From: Clostridiales bacterium
Lineage (GTDB): Bacteria > Bacillota > Clostridia > Caldicoprobacterales > UBA3941
DNA: 43,655 nt
Assembly (NCBI GenBank): GCA_012518075.1
Contig: JAAYTG010000106.1
Span: 1 to 43,655 of the forward strand
Direction: 5' to 3'
Positions 1-7,670 of the stretch are shown here, piece by piece. A program made the translations under genes and the position numbers. The notes under the pieces are model-generated. The model did not search any database. It saw only the letters and a list, made by a program, of their open reading frames with translations, and was not told the DNA's origin. Positions within the stretch are counted from its first letter, which is position 1; every line of letters starts with the position of its first letter.

Positions 1-431
1 ATCCTGAGCTTGTAAGGAACATACTGGAGACCGAACTAAACTTTATTGAGGAAAGGCATGGAGAAGCTCAAGGGATATTTGAAAGCATGGCCTCTTTGGC
101 CCCCGGCTATGGGATGATTGGGACCTTGATTGGACTTATTAACATGCTAAAAAAGTTAGACGATCCTTCTAGTATAGGGCCTAGCATGTCAGTAGCTTTG
201 GTTACTACTTTTTATGGCTCTCTTTTAGCAAACCTTTTCTTTGGACCAATGGCAACAAAGTTAAAATATAAAACTGCCAGGGAAATACTATTGAAGGAGA
301 TAATGCTGGAAGGAATGCTTTCAATTCAAGCAGGTGAGAACCCTCGAATTATTGAAGAAAAATTAAAGGCATTTTTACCTCCTAAGGATAGGGTTACAGA
401 AGAGGAAATTTCGACAGAAGGGGATGAGTAA
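1..431 (+). CDS. motA: Flagellar motor stator protein MotA (5' truncated)
   Basis: The reading frame is open from base 3, so the true start lies before the window and only the C-terminal ~142 residues are present. MotA forms, with MotB, the proton- or sodium-conducting stator in the cytoplasmic membrane. The visible part contains the conserved stretch APGYGMIGTLIGLINML, which spans the end of the cytoplasmic loop and TM3, then TM4 (VALVTTFYGSLLANLFF) and a charged cytoplasmic tail ending near KDRVTEEE. These are typical MotA/TolQ/ExbB features. The TAA stop is 2 bases before the motB start, which fits co-translation of the two stator subunits. An ATG at 87 is internal and is not the start. 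Confidence 0.95.
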   Translation, partial: PELVRNILETELNFIEERHGEAQGIFESMASLAPGYGMIGTLIGLINMLKKLDDPSSIGPSMSVALVTTFYGSLLANLFFGPMATKLKYKTAREILLKEIMLEGMLSIQAGENPRIIEEKLKAFLPPKDRVTEEEISTEGDE

Positions 432-433
432 GA

Positions 434-1255
434 TTGGCTAGAAGGAGACCCCCTAAGCAAGAGAATCAGGGGGGAGATAGTTGGTTAACTACTTATGGCG
501 ACTTGGTCACTCTTTTACTAACCTTTTTTGTCTTACTATTCTCCTTTTCAACAATTGATGCTCAGAAATGGAGAAGCTTTATTTCTTCTTTTTCCGGTGG
601 CAGCGGAATACTTGATGGGGGAATGAGTATAGGGGATTCCGATGTGACTGGCGATGAGCTAAGCGGTGATCTCGATATTGAAGATTTCTATAACTTAATA
701 CCCGAGAACCTAGATGATTATAAAGAACTAGAAGAGGACCAGGACCTTGTAACCCAAGATACCGATGCTTTTGTAAGACTATATAGATCTATAGAAGAAT
801 TCTTAGATGAGCAAGGTATACCGGGCGAAGTAAAGATATCCGAGGCCCACACCGAAATACTACTTCGATTTAAGGATTCAGTACTTTTTGACACCGGTGA
901 GGCTGATATAATAGATGATGCAAAAGAAGTCTTGGCCGGAATTAGTAAGGTTCTTTTAGAATTTGATGATCAAATTAGCAGAATACGAATAGATGGCCAT
1001 GCAGATATTCGCCCTATCAATACAAGATTATACCCAACTAACTGGGAACTGTCAGCCAAACGGGCGGTCAATGTTGTCAGATATTTCAGTGAGGAGCAGG
1101 GATTAGAAGCTTCCAAGTTATCGGCAGCAGCTTATGGAGAATTCCATCCTATAGATCAAGATAAAAGTCCTGAGAGCTTGGCCAGAAACCGAAGGGTAGA
1201 GATCTTTATTGTAAGAGTTGTAGAACCTGCTCAAATCATTGAGGAGGAAGAATAA
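434..1255 (+). CDS. motB: Flagellar motor stator protein MotB
   Basis: MotB anchors the stator to peptidoglycan and supplies the ion-binding aspartate. The 273-residue product has a short basic N-terminus, one membrane segment (about residues 17-43) with the conserved Asp23 in the TYGDLVTLLLTFF motif, an acidic linker, and a C-terminal OmpA-like peptidoglycan-binding domain (about 140-262) with DGHADIRP and NWELSAKRA. The start is a TTG, 2 bases after the motA stop, with a purine-rich AAGGGGATGA site just upstream inside motA. The last codons (three Glu) form a strong GAGGAGG site that may serve a following mini-ORF or fliL. Ion specificity cannot be read safely from sequence. Confidence 0.96.
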   Translation: MARRRPPKQENQGGDSWLTTYGDLVTLLLTFFVLLFSFSTIDAQKWRSFISSFSGGSGILDGGMSIGDSDVTGDELSGDLDIEDFYNLIPENLDDYKELEEDQDLVTQDTDAFVRLYRSIEEFLDEQGIPGEVKISEAHTEILLRFKDSVLFDTGEADIIDDAKEVLAGISKVLLEFDDQISRIRIDGHADIRPINTRLYPTNWELSAKRAVNVVRYFSEEQGLEASKLSAAAYGEFHPIDQDKSPESLARNRRVEIFIVRVVEPAQIIEEEE

Positions 1256-1317
1256 TGGGTGATAGAGCCAATAAATCTTATCAATATAGTAAGGGAGTAA
1301 CAGTGGGATATGAATAG
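1255..1317 (+). CDS. Candidate 20-codon mini-ORF between motB and fliL
   Basis: An ATG at 1255 overlaps the motB stop (TAATG) and sits 7 bases after GAGGAGG at 1241-1247, an ideal ribosome binding site. It encodes MGDRANKSYQYSKGVTVGYE and ends with a TAG at 1315-1317, 8 bases into fliL. It could be a coupling peptide that carries ribosomes from motB to fliL, whose own site (AAGGGAG, 12 bases away) is poorly spaced. It could instead be a former FliL N-terminal extension now out of frame. The GAGGAGG is also simply the codons for the MotB C-terminus, so this may be chance. Translation is inferred only. Confidence 0.35.
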   Translation: MGDRANKSYQYSKGVTVGYE

Positions 1318-1720
1318 AGTAGCTATAATCGCTATAATAATATTGTTAGTTTTAGTAATAGGTATAGGAAGTGTCCTCATATTTATGCTAATTCCATCTA
1401 AGGCGGAGAATAAAGACAATATGGGCTATATATATAGTACCGGAGAAAGCTTTTTTACCAATCTGAATGATGTAAGTCATTATGTAAAGGCTGACATACT
1501 TATTGAAGTTTCCGATAAAGAGGCCTTAGAGATTTTGGAAAAAAACAAACATAAAATCAGGGACCAAATAATAGAAATACTTGGGGATATTGAAAAAGAA
1601 GAGGTAAAAGAGGCGAATTTTAAGAAAAACCTAAGAAATATCCTAAAAGAGGATTTACAAAATACCCTAAAAATTGATAAAATAAAGGGTATATACTTTA
1701 ATGAGTTTATAATCCAATGA
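1310..1720 (+). CDS. fliL: Flagellar basal body-associated protein FliL
   Basis: FliL is a single-pass membrane protein that surrounds the stator and supports motor torque. The product is 136 residues, usual for the family. It has an N-terminal hydrophobic segment (about 3-28, IAIIILLVLVIGIGSVLIF) followed by an extracytoplasmic domain containing ESFFTNLNDVSHYVKADILIEV. That is the FliL pattern of a glycine/phosphate-like lead-in followed by strands, with a C-terminal helix rich in charged residues. Sequence conservation in FliL is low, so the assignment rests on membrane topology, size and position between motB and fliM. The start ATG overlaps the mini-ORF ending at 1317. Confidence 0.88.
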   Translation: MNRVAIIAIIILLVLVIGIGSVLIFMLIPSKAENKDNMGYIYSTGESFFTNLNDVSHYVKADILIEVSDKEALEILEKNKHKIRDQIIEILGDIEKEEVKEANFKKNLRNILKEDLQNTLKIDKIKGIYFNEFIIQ

Positions 1721-1755
1721 ATCTAAACTAACAAGGGAGAAAGGGGGGAATTACA

Positions 1756-2751
1756 ATGGCAGAGATACTGTCCCAAAGTGAAATAGATGAACTATTAAGC
1801 GCTCTTGATTCCGGGGAGTTTAATGTTACAGAAATCCAAAAGGATATAGAAGAAAAAAAGGTAAAATTATATGACTTTAGACGACCTAATAAGTTTGCTA
1901 AAGATCAACTAAGAACCATGCAGGTAATATATGAGAGTTATTCCAGGCTAATGGCTTCATACTTGTCCGGGATTTTGAGAGCATTTTGTCAAGCGGAAGT
2001 TATATCTGTGGAGCCCCAGACCTACTACGAGTTTATCAATTCATTACCTGATCCTGTAGTATTGGGAATTCTTGATTTTAGGCCCCTGAATGGTTCTGCT
2101 ATTATGGAAATTTCCCCTGACATTGCATTTTCCATTATAGATAAGTTACTAGGTGGCTCAGGCGAACTAATCCAAACTAATAGAGATTTTACTGACATAG
2201 AGATTACCCTTATAGAGCGGGTTATCAACCAGCTAATATCCTTGATGGATGAACCATGGGAAAATGTTATGGAAACAGATTTTAGATTGGATAGGATCGA
2301 AACAAATCCTCAGTTTGCACAGATTATCTCTCCCAATGAAACCATTGCAATTATTACTATGAATATTAGTATAGGTCAAGTGGAGGGAATGGTAAATATC
2401 TGTATCCCCCACATGGTGATAGAGCCTGTTATTGATCAGCTAAGCACAAAATACTGGTTTTCATCCATGTTGGAGCGAAGCACCGATAATGATAAAACAA
2501 CTATACTAACAAAGTCAATAAAGAATGCTCCTATAGACTTAAGTGCCATTATAGGTGATACCCAAGTTACAGTAAGAGAGTTTATTGGCCTGCAGATAGG
2601 GGATGTAATTAAGCTGGATAAACCGGCTGGAGGGGAGATATCGCTAGTGGTAGGGGGACAGGAAAAGTTTACTGGTATAGTAGGTACAAAAGATAGCAAA
2701 TATGCTATCCAAATAACAAACAAAAAAGGAGGAAGATCAAAAAATGAATGA
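1756..2751 (+). CDS. fliM: Flagellar motor switch protein FliM
   Basis: FliM forms the middle ring of the C-ring switch and binds phosphorylated CheY to change rotation direction. The 331-residue product begins with the conserved CheY-binding peptide (LSQSEIDELLSAL). It continues through the CheC-like middle domain (about 45-235, including ISPDIAFSIIDKLLGGSG) to a C-terminal SpoA/FliN-like domain (about 250-325, with GLQIGDVIKLDKPAGGEI). A very strong AAAGGGGGGA site precedes the ATG. The gene overlaps fliY by 8 bases, and the fliY ribosome site (AAAGGAGGAA) lies inside the fliM end. This suggests translational coupling of the two switch subunits. Confidence 0.97.
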   Translation: MAEILSQSEIDELLSALDSGEFNVTEIQKDIEEKKVKLYDFRRPNKFAKDQLRTMQVIYESYSRLMASYLSGILRAFCQAEVISVEPQTYYEFINSLPDPVVLGILDFRPLNGSAIMEISPDIAFSIIDKLLGGSGELIQTNRDFTDIEITLIERVINQLISLMDEPWENVMETDFRLDRIETNPQFAQIISPNETIAIITMNISIGQVEGMVNICIPHMVIEPVIDQLSTKYWFSSMLERSTDNDKTTILTKSIKNAPIDLSAIIGDTQVTVREFIGLQIGDVIKLDKPAGGEISLVVGGQEKFTGIVGTKDSKYAIQITNKKGGRSKNE

Positions 2752-3862
2752 TTTGCTTTCTCAGGAAGAAATAGATGCCCTACTTAAAGGGGATGAGGAT
2801 AAAGACAATAATAGTTTAAATGAGTCATTAACAGAACAAGAGATAGATGCCTTAGGTGAGATAGGCAATATAAGTATGGGTACTGCTGCAACCACCTTAT
2901 TCACTCTATTAAATAACAAAGTAACAATAACAACTCCTAAGGTTACTGTAACCTCTCTTAATGAGATGGCAATGCAATACCCCATACCCTTTGTAGCTGT
3001 CGAGATCCTGTATACTCATGGGCTGGAGGGCAATAATTTATTAATAATAAATCAAGATGATGTTAAGGTTATAACAGATCTTTTGATGGGTGGGGATGGG
3101 ACAAACACTGAGGGGGAATTAACGGAACTACAGCTAAGTGCAATAAGTGAGGTTATGAACCAGATGATTGGCTCAGCAGCTACCTCTCTAGCATCTATGT
3201 TTAGCAAAGAAATAGGGATTTCGCCTCCCAATGCTTTTGTTATTGACTTTGCAAATCAAAGGCCAAACCATATTTTTGAATCCAATGAACCAATTGCAAA
3301 GATTAACTTTAAGATGGAAATATCTGGGATCCTCAACAGTTATATCATGCAGTTGATACCTATAAAATTCGCTAAGGATATGGTAGCCATGTTAATGAAT
3401 GGCGGGGCTAAGCCTGGAATTGAAGATACTGCTGAAGAATCTTCTTCTCAACCATTTCCTAGTGAACAATTTCCCCAGCAGGATTATAGGCCAGAGGGAA
3501 AGCCTCCTATGGGAAGACAAGCCCAGATTGAGGAATCTGGCTCGATTGATGTTCAGCCTGTTCATTTTCAGCCTCTTGAGGAAATACCAGTACAATCACG
3601 AAATCATAATATAGATCTTATATTGGACGTTCCTCTTCAGCTGTCTGTAGAGTTAGGCAGAACTAGAAAGCTCATCCAAGAAATATTGGAACTTAACTCG
3701 GGTTCTATAATTGAGCTAGATAAAATGGCAGGGGAGCCAGTTGATATTTTAGTCAATGGGAAGACAATAGCTAAGGGTGAGGTAGTAGTTATAGACGATA
3801 GTTTTGGGGTTAGGATAACAGATATCGTTACTCCATCCAACAGAATATCTCATTTGCGATAA
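2744..3862 (+). CDS. fliY: Flagellar motor switch phosphatase FliY (CheC-like plus FliN domain)
   Basis: FliY of Firmicutes combines a CheY-phosphate phosphatase with the FliN part of the C-ring. The 372-residue product has an N-terminal FliM-like CheY-binding peptide (LLSQEEIDALLKG), then a CheC-type domain with both catalytic signatures visible: Glu39/Asn42 in ALGEIGNISMG and Glu136/Asn139 in ISEVMNQMIG. A Pro/Gln/Glu-rich linker spans about 222-285. The C-terminal FliN/SpoA domain (about 290-365) contains LDVPLQLSVELGRTRK and GEVVVIDDSFGVRI. Both active sites look intact, so phosphatase activity is expected from family knowledge. It differs from plain FliN by its length and the CheC module. 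Confidence 0.97.
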   Translation: MNDLLSQEEIDALLKGDEDKDNNSLNESLTEQEIDALGEIGNISMGTAATTLFTLLNNKVTITTPKVTVTSLNEMAMQYPIPFVAVEILYTHGLEGNNLLIINQDDVKVITDLLMGGDGTNTEGELTELQLSAISEVMNQMIGSAATSLASMFSKEIGISPPNAFVIDFANQRPNHIFESNEPIAKINFKMEISGILNSYIMQLIPIKFAKDMVAMLMNGGAKPGIEDTAEESSSQPFPSEQFPQQDYRPEGKPPMGRQAQIEESGSIDVQPVHFQPLEEIPVQSRNHNIDLILDVPLQLSVELGRTRKLIQEILELNSGSIIELDKMAGEPVDILVNGKTIAKGEVVVIDDSFGVRITDIVTPSNRISHLR

Positions 3863-3888
3863 TGTAAGGGAAAAGGGAGGTATGAATA

Positions 3889-4251
3889 ATGAATAATAAA
3901 ATACTCATTGTCGATGATGCTGCTTTTATGAGAATGATGATAAAAGACATATTGACAAAAAACGGATATGATGTTGTTGGTGAGGCAGAAAACGGTGCCA
4001 AAGCCATAGAGAAATACAAGGAATTAAAACCAGATTTGGTTATTATGGATATTACCATGCCAGAAGTTGATGGTATTCAAGCCGTAAAGGGTATAAAAAA
4101 GTATGATGAAGATGCTAAGATTATCATGTGTTCAGCCATGGGTCAGCAAGCTATGGTAATAGAGTCGATACAAGCAGGTGCTAAGGATTTCATAGTAAAA
4201 CCATTCCAGGCTGAAAGAGTCTTAGAGGCTGTGAAGAAAGTGTTGTTATAA
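3889..4251 (+). CDS. cheY: Chemotaxis response regulator CheY
   Basis: This is a single-domain receiver of 120 residues. The acidic pair Asp9-Asp10 (LIVDDAAF), phospho-acceptor Asp54 (LVIMDITMPEVDG), Ser82 at the Ser/Thr switch position and Lys104 (FIVKPFQ) are all present. It should be phosphorylated by CheA, bind the N-terminal peptides of FliM and FliY, and be dephosphorylated by FliY and CheC, all encoded nearby. There is no output domain. It sits directly after fliY with a GGGAGG ribosome site, as in other Firmicute fla/che operons. Confidence 0.97.
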   Translation: MNNKILIVDDAAFMRMMIKDILTKNGYDVVGEAENGAKAIEKYKELKPDLVIMDITMPEVDGIQAVKGIKKYDEDAKIIMCSAMGQQAMVIESIQAGAKDFIVKPFQAERVLEAVKKVLL

Positions 4252-4253
4252 TA

Positions 4254-4670
4254 ATGTTAAAAGAGATTTTACATATTCTCCTGTTGCTAGCAGGCTTTGC
4301 GGCAGTACTCTTAGCTGCATATCTGGCTACTAGGTTTATGGGATCTAAGATGTCTTACTCAAACAATAATAACTATATAAAGGTTGTCGAGAGGATATTT
4401 TTAGCTAATGATAAATCTATTTGCATAATTCAGGTGGGGGAAGGAATTTATCTCCTTGGTGTTACAAATCATCATATAGAACTTATAAGTGAGCTAAAGC
4501 TATCAGACTTGGTACCTGTACAAGATGACAAAGGTAGCTCCTTTAACAACCTGTTTGATGGGTATCTAAAAAAGTTTCGCAATAATAGCAAGGAAGATGA
4601 TCAAGATGGGGATAGGCTTAGACAGATTAAAGAAGGTCTAGAGAAGCACAAAAAAACATTTAAAATGTAG
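4254..4670 (+). CDS. fliO: Flagellar biosynthesis protein FliO
   Basis: FliO is a small bitopic membrane protein that helps assemble the FliP ring of the flagellar export gate. The 138-residue product has one strong N-terminal membrane helix (about 7-29) and a cytoplasmic part with the FliO/FliZ pattern (IKVVERIFLANDKSICIIQVGEGIYLLGVTNHHIELI, seen in two stretches). It ends in a charged, Lys-rich tail. The ATG follows the cheY stop by two bases. Sequence conservation in FliO is weak, but position immediately before fliP and the core motif make the call secure. Confidence 0.88.
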   Translation: MLKEILHILLLLAGFAAVLLAAYLATRFMGSKMSYSNNNNYIKVVERIFLANDKSICIIQVGEGIYLLGVTNHHIELISELKLSDLVPVQDDKGSSFNNLFDGYLKKFRNNSKEDDQDGDRLRQIKEGLEKHKKTFKM

Positions 4671-4688
4671 ATGGGGGAATAATCGGGG

Positions 4689-5468
4689 TTGGATCTGTTG
4701 AAGAAGAAATCAAACTTTAAGATATACTTATGTTTATTCACTATATTAGGACTGATGCTTGTTTGTCCTACCTATTCCTTTGCACAACCTGAGTCACCGA
4801 TAAATCTAGGCATAAGCCTAGAAGGCTCTGGTCCTTCGGGGGAACCACTAAATGGTTTTGAAATTCTCTTTATACTGACTATTCTAACCTTAGCTCCCTC
4901 GATTTTAATAATGATGACTTCTTTTACAAGAATAATCATAGTACTATCATTAACCAGGAATGCCTTAGGAACTCAGCAGATGCCGCCTAATCAAGTATTA
5001 ATTGGTCTGGCAATATTTCTAACATTCTTCCTTATGTCCCCTGTAGGAGCTCAGATAAACGAGAATGCCATACAGCCTTATTTATCAGGACAGATGGATC
5101 AACAAGAATTTTTGGACGAAGCCATGAAACCGGTAAGGAACTTTATGTTTAAGCAGACACGAGAAAAGGATTTGGCCTTATTTGTAAATCTTTCATCCAT
5201 GGAGTCCCCCGATACCCTGGCCGATGTACCAAATAGTGTATTAATACCGTCCTTTATCATTAGTGAGTTAAAGACAGCGTTTCAGGTAGGATTTTTAATC
5301 TATATTCCATTTATTATAGTGGATATGGTGGTAGCAAGTACTTTAATGTCCATGGGAATGATGATGCTACCACCTATGATGATATCATTACCTTTTAAAA
5401 TTCTTTTGTTCATAATGGTAGATGGTTGGAATTTAGTGATCAAAACCTTAATTACTGGATTTAAATAA
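4689..5468 (+). CDS. fliP: Flagellar export gate protein FliP
   Basis: FliP is the main pore-forming subunit of the flagellar type III export gate. The 259-residue product starts at a TTG (GGGGGAAT site upstream) with a cleavable-type signal peptide (about 1-32, ending TYSFAQ). It continues with the family motifs LAPSILIMMTSFTRIIIVLSLTR and PNQVLIGLAIFLTFFLM, and a C-terminal pair of helices with SMGMMMLPPMMISLPFKILLF. An alternative TTG three codons later is possible. It is followed within 21 bases by fliQ. Confidence 0.97.
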   Translation: MDLLKKKSNFKIYLCLFTILGLMLVCPTYSFAQPESPINLGISLEGSGPSGEPLNGFEILFILTILTLAPSILIMMTSFTRIIIVLSLTRNALGTQQMPPNQVLIGLAIFLTFFLMSPVGAQINENAIQPYLSGQMDQQEFLDEAMKPVRNFMFKQTREKDLALFVNLSSMESPDTLADVPNSVLIPSFIISELKTAFQVGFLIYIPFIIVDMVVASTLMSMGMMMLPPMMISLPFKILLFIMVDGWNLVIKTLITGFK

Positions 5469-5489
5469 TGGTAGGGGGTGGCTGCTAGG

Positions 5490-5762
5490 ATGAGTGAAGC
5501 TGAGATAATTACCATCGCACAAGAGGCCATATATACAGGCATATTGATTGCGGCTCCTATGCTGGGTTTGGGTTTAATCGTGGGTTTACTAGTGGCTATT
5601 TTTCAAGCTACAACCCAGATCAATGAGCAGACCCTAGTTTTTATTCCTAAAATTTTAGCGGTAGCAATGGCTTTAATAATTTTTGGACCTTGGATAATGA
5701 AAACCATTACGGAGTTTACTACTAGGCTATATAATACAATAAACACACTAGCTGGGTTGTGA
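5490..5762 (+). CDS. fliQ: Flagellar export gate protein FliQ
   Basis: FliQ is the two-helix subunit that wraps around FliP and FliR in the export gate. Starting at ATG 5490 gives 90 residues, the usual family length, beginning MSEAEIITIAQEAIYTGILIAAPML. A GTG at 5478 would add four residues but overlaps the AGGGGGTG ribosome site that serves 5490, so I prefer the ATG. The two hydrophobic helices and the QINEQTLVFIPKI loop are typical. It is followed after six bases by fliR. Confidence 0.96.
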   Translation: MSEAEIITIAQEAIYTGILIAAPMLGLGLIVGLLVAIFQATTQINEQTLVFIPKILAVAMALIIFGPWIMKTITEFTTRLYNTINTLAGL

Positions 5763-5768
5763 GAATAA

Positions 5769-6539
5769 ATGGACATATTAAGAGTTCAAACTTTTCTATT
5801 AGTACTAGTTCGCATGGCGGGGCTTTTTCTTATGTCTCCTGTGTTCGGTAGGCAAAACACCCCAGTATATCTGAAGCTGGGTTTTTCATTGATCCTATCC
5901 TACATAGTCTTTAGTAGTAGGTTTTTAGATAGTCAAGTAGAGATATGGTCCTTCATTGAATATGCAGTATTGATTTTTAGAGAAGTATTGGTGGGATTTA
6001 CAATAGGCTTTGTCACTACTTTATTTTTTTCTGCCATATGGACTGCTGGACAGTTAATCGATACTCATATAGGCTTTGGAATGGTAAATACTATAGATCC
6101 CCAAAATAGTATACAGGTTCCTCTAATGGGAAACTTGAAGAATATACTTGCACTACTGGTGTTTTTTACATTAGACGGGCATCATACCCTGGTAAAGATC
6201 ATTTTTTTTAGTTATGATCTTATTCCAATAGGTCAAGGGGCTGTAACATATGAAGTAGCAAGTTTGATGACTAAGTTTTTTGCTAACACCTTTCTTTTAG
6301 CCATAAAAATAGCATTACCCATAGTCGCAATAACCTTTTTATTTGAGATAGCCTTCGGTATACTAGTAAGAACGGTTCCTCAAATGAATGTGTTTATAGT
6401 TGGTATTCCCATCAAGTTATTTATAGGACTTATTGCCATTTTAATATTTATTCCCATATATATTAGTTCTCTAAAGGGAATCTATGATGGTATGTTTAAT
6501 GATATCGGGAAGGTACTAAGGGAGATGGTGACCAAGTGA
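5769..6539 (+). CDS. fliR: Flagellar export gate protein FliR
   Basis: FliR completes the FliP5-FliQ4-FliR1 export gate core. The 256-residue product is a multi-spanning membrane protein with the family features FLLVLVRMAGLFLMSPVFG at the N-terminus, FREVLVGFTIGFVTTLFF, and the conserved GQLIDTHIGFGMVNTIDPQ segment. A C-terminal helix follows FGILVRTVPQMNVF. Its TGA stop overlaps the flhB GTG start (GTGA). This supports tight coupling with FlhB, which clasps the gate. FliR and FlhB are separate genes here, unlike the FliR-FlhB fusion found in some clostridia. Confidence 0.97.
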   Translation: MDILRVQTFLLVLVRMAGLFLMSPVFGRQNTPVYLKLGFSLILSYIVFSSRFLDSQVEIWSFIEYAVLIFREVLVGFTIGFVTTLFFSAIWTAGQLIDTHIGFGMVNTIDPQNSIQVPLMGNLKNILALLVFFTLDGHHTLVKIIFFSYDLIPIGQGAVTYEVASLMTKFFANTFLLAIKIALPIVAITFLFEIAFGILVRTVPQMNVFIVGIPIKLFIGLIAILIFIPIYISSLKGIYDGMFNDIGKVLREMVTK

Positions 6540-7633
6540 CAGTAAAGATCAGAGCTATGGATCTTCAGCTCTTTGCAGGTGAAAAAACAGAAAAAGCCAC
6601 CTTAAAGAAAAGGCGAGATGCAAGACAAAGAGGACAGGTTTTTCGAAGTATGGAGATAAACTCTGCTTTAGTCCTATTGGCCTCCTTTACAGCCTTGAAG
6701 ATTTTATTTCCTAGCATCCTAGATAACTTGAAGGATGTGTATATAAGACTTTTAGATGGAAGCATCTCCATTTATCAATTGTTCTCATATGAAGGGCTGA
6801 GAAAGTTAGGGATGAATATGGGGTGGACTATAGCGGTAACCATTACTCCATTTATGCTGATTACCATGATTGCTGGTCTAGTTGCAAACTATGGTCAAGT
6901 GGGATTCTTATTTACCACTGAAACTATTACTCCAAAGCTAAGTAGAATTAATCCATTGGAAGGGTTTAAAAGGATATTTTCTAAAAGATCCTTGGTGGAA
7001 TTTGCAAAGTCTATAATAAAACTGGCCATTATAGGCGGTGTGTTATATACTGAAATCAGTGAGAGTTTTGGTCAAATTGTCCTTTGGTATAGAGAGGATA
7101 TTATAACAAGTGTTTCCTTAATAGGAAATAGTGCCTATAATATTGCCATAAAAATATGCATTATTTTACTTATATTTGCTGTTTTAGATTATGGCTATCA
7201 GTGGTGGCAATACGAGGCTGATTTGAAAATGACCAAGCAAGAAGTAAAGGATGAATATAAGCTGATGGAAGGCGATCCTCAGATTCGTTCCCGTATTAGA
7301 AGCAAACAGAGGGAACTGGGTATGCAGAGGATGATGCAAGAAATACCAAAGGCTGATGTGGTTATAACTAACCCTATTCATTACGCTGTGGCCCTTAGAT
7401 ATGATCCAGACAGGGATAATGCTCCTCTTGTTGTTGCCAAAGGTCAAGATTACCTAGCACTTAAAATCAAGGAAATTGCTAAGAAGAACGACATTGTTAT
7501 TACTGAGAACAAAGCTTTAGCACAGGCCCTATACAACTCTACTGATGTGGGCCAAGAAATACCGGAGGAACTTTTCCATGCGGTAGCTGAAGTTCTTGCT
7601 TTTGTATATGACCTTAAAGGAAGTACTATATAA
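6536..7633 (+). CDS. flhB: Flagellar export switch protein FlhB
   Basis: FlhB controls the export gate and the change from rod/hook to filament substrates. The 365-residue product has an N-terminal basic stretch with EKTEKATLKKRRDARQRG, four membrane helices (about 40-215), and a cytoplasmic domain. The autocleavage site reads Asn279-Pro-Ile-His (7370-7381) rather than the usual NPTH, followed by YAVALRYDP. The catalytic Asn-Pro pair is kept. The GTG start overlaps the fliR stop. An internal ATG at 6557 (MDLQLFAGEKTEKAT) is an alternative start that gives the length and N-terminus more common in the family. Confidence 0.97.
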   Translation: MTVKIRAMDLQLFAGEKTEKATLKKRRDARQRGQVFRSMEINSALVLLASFTALKILFPSILDNLKDVYIRLLDGSISIYQLFSYEGLRKLGMNMGWTIAVTITPFMLITMIAGLVANYGQVGFLFTTETITPKLSRINPLEGFKRIFSKRSLVEFAKSIIKLAIIGGVLYTEISESFGQIVLWYREDIITSVSLIGNSAYNIAIKICIILLIFAVLDYGYQWWQYEADLKMTKQEVKDEYKLMEGDPQIRSRIRSKQRELGMQRMMQEIPKADVVITNPIHYAVALRYDPDRDNAPLVVAKGQDYLALKIKEIAKKNDIVITENKALAQALYNSTDVGQEIPEELFHAVAEVLAFVYDLKGSTI

Positions 7634-7670
7634 AAGCCAAGAGAAACTTTATTAAAGGAGGGGTTTAGGA

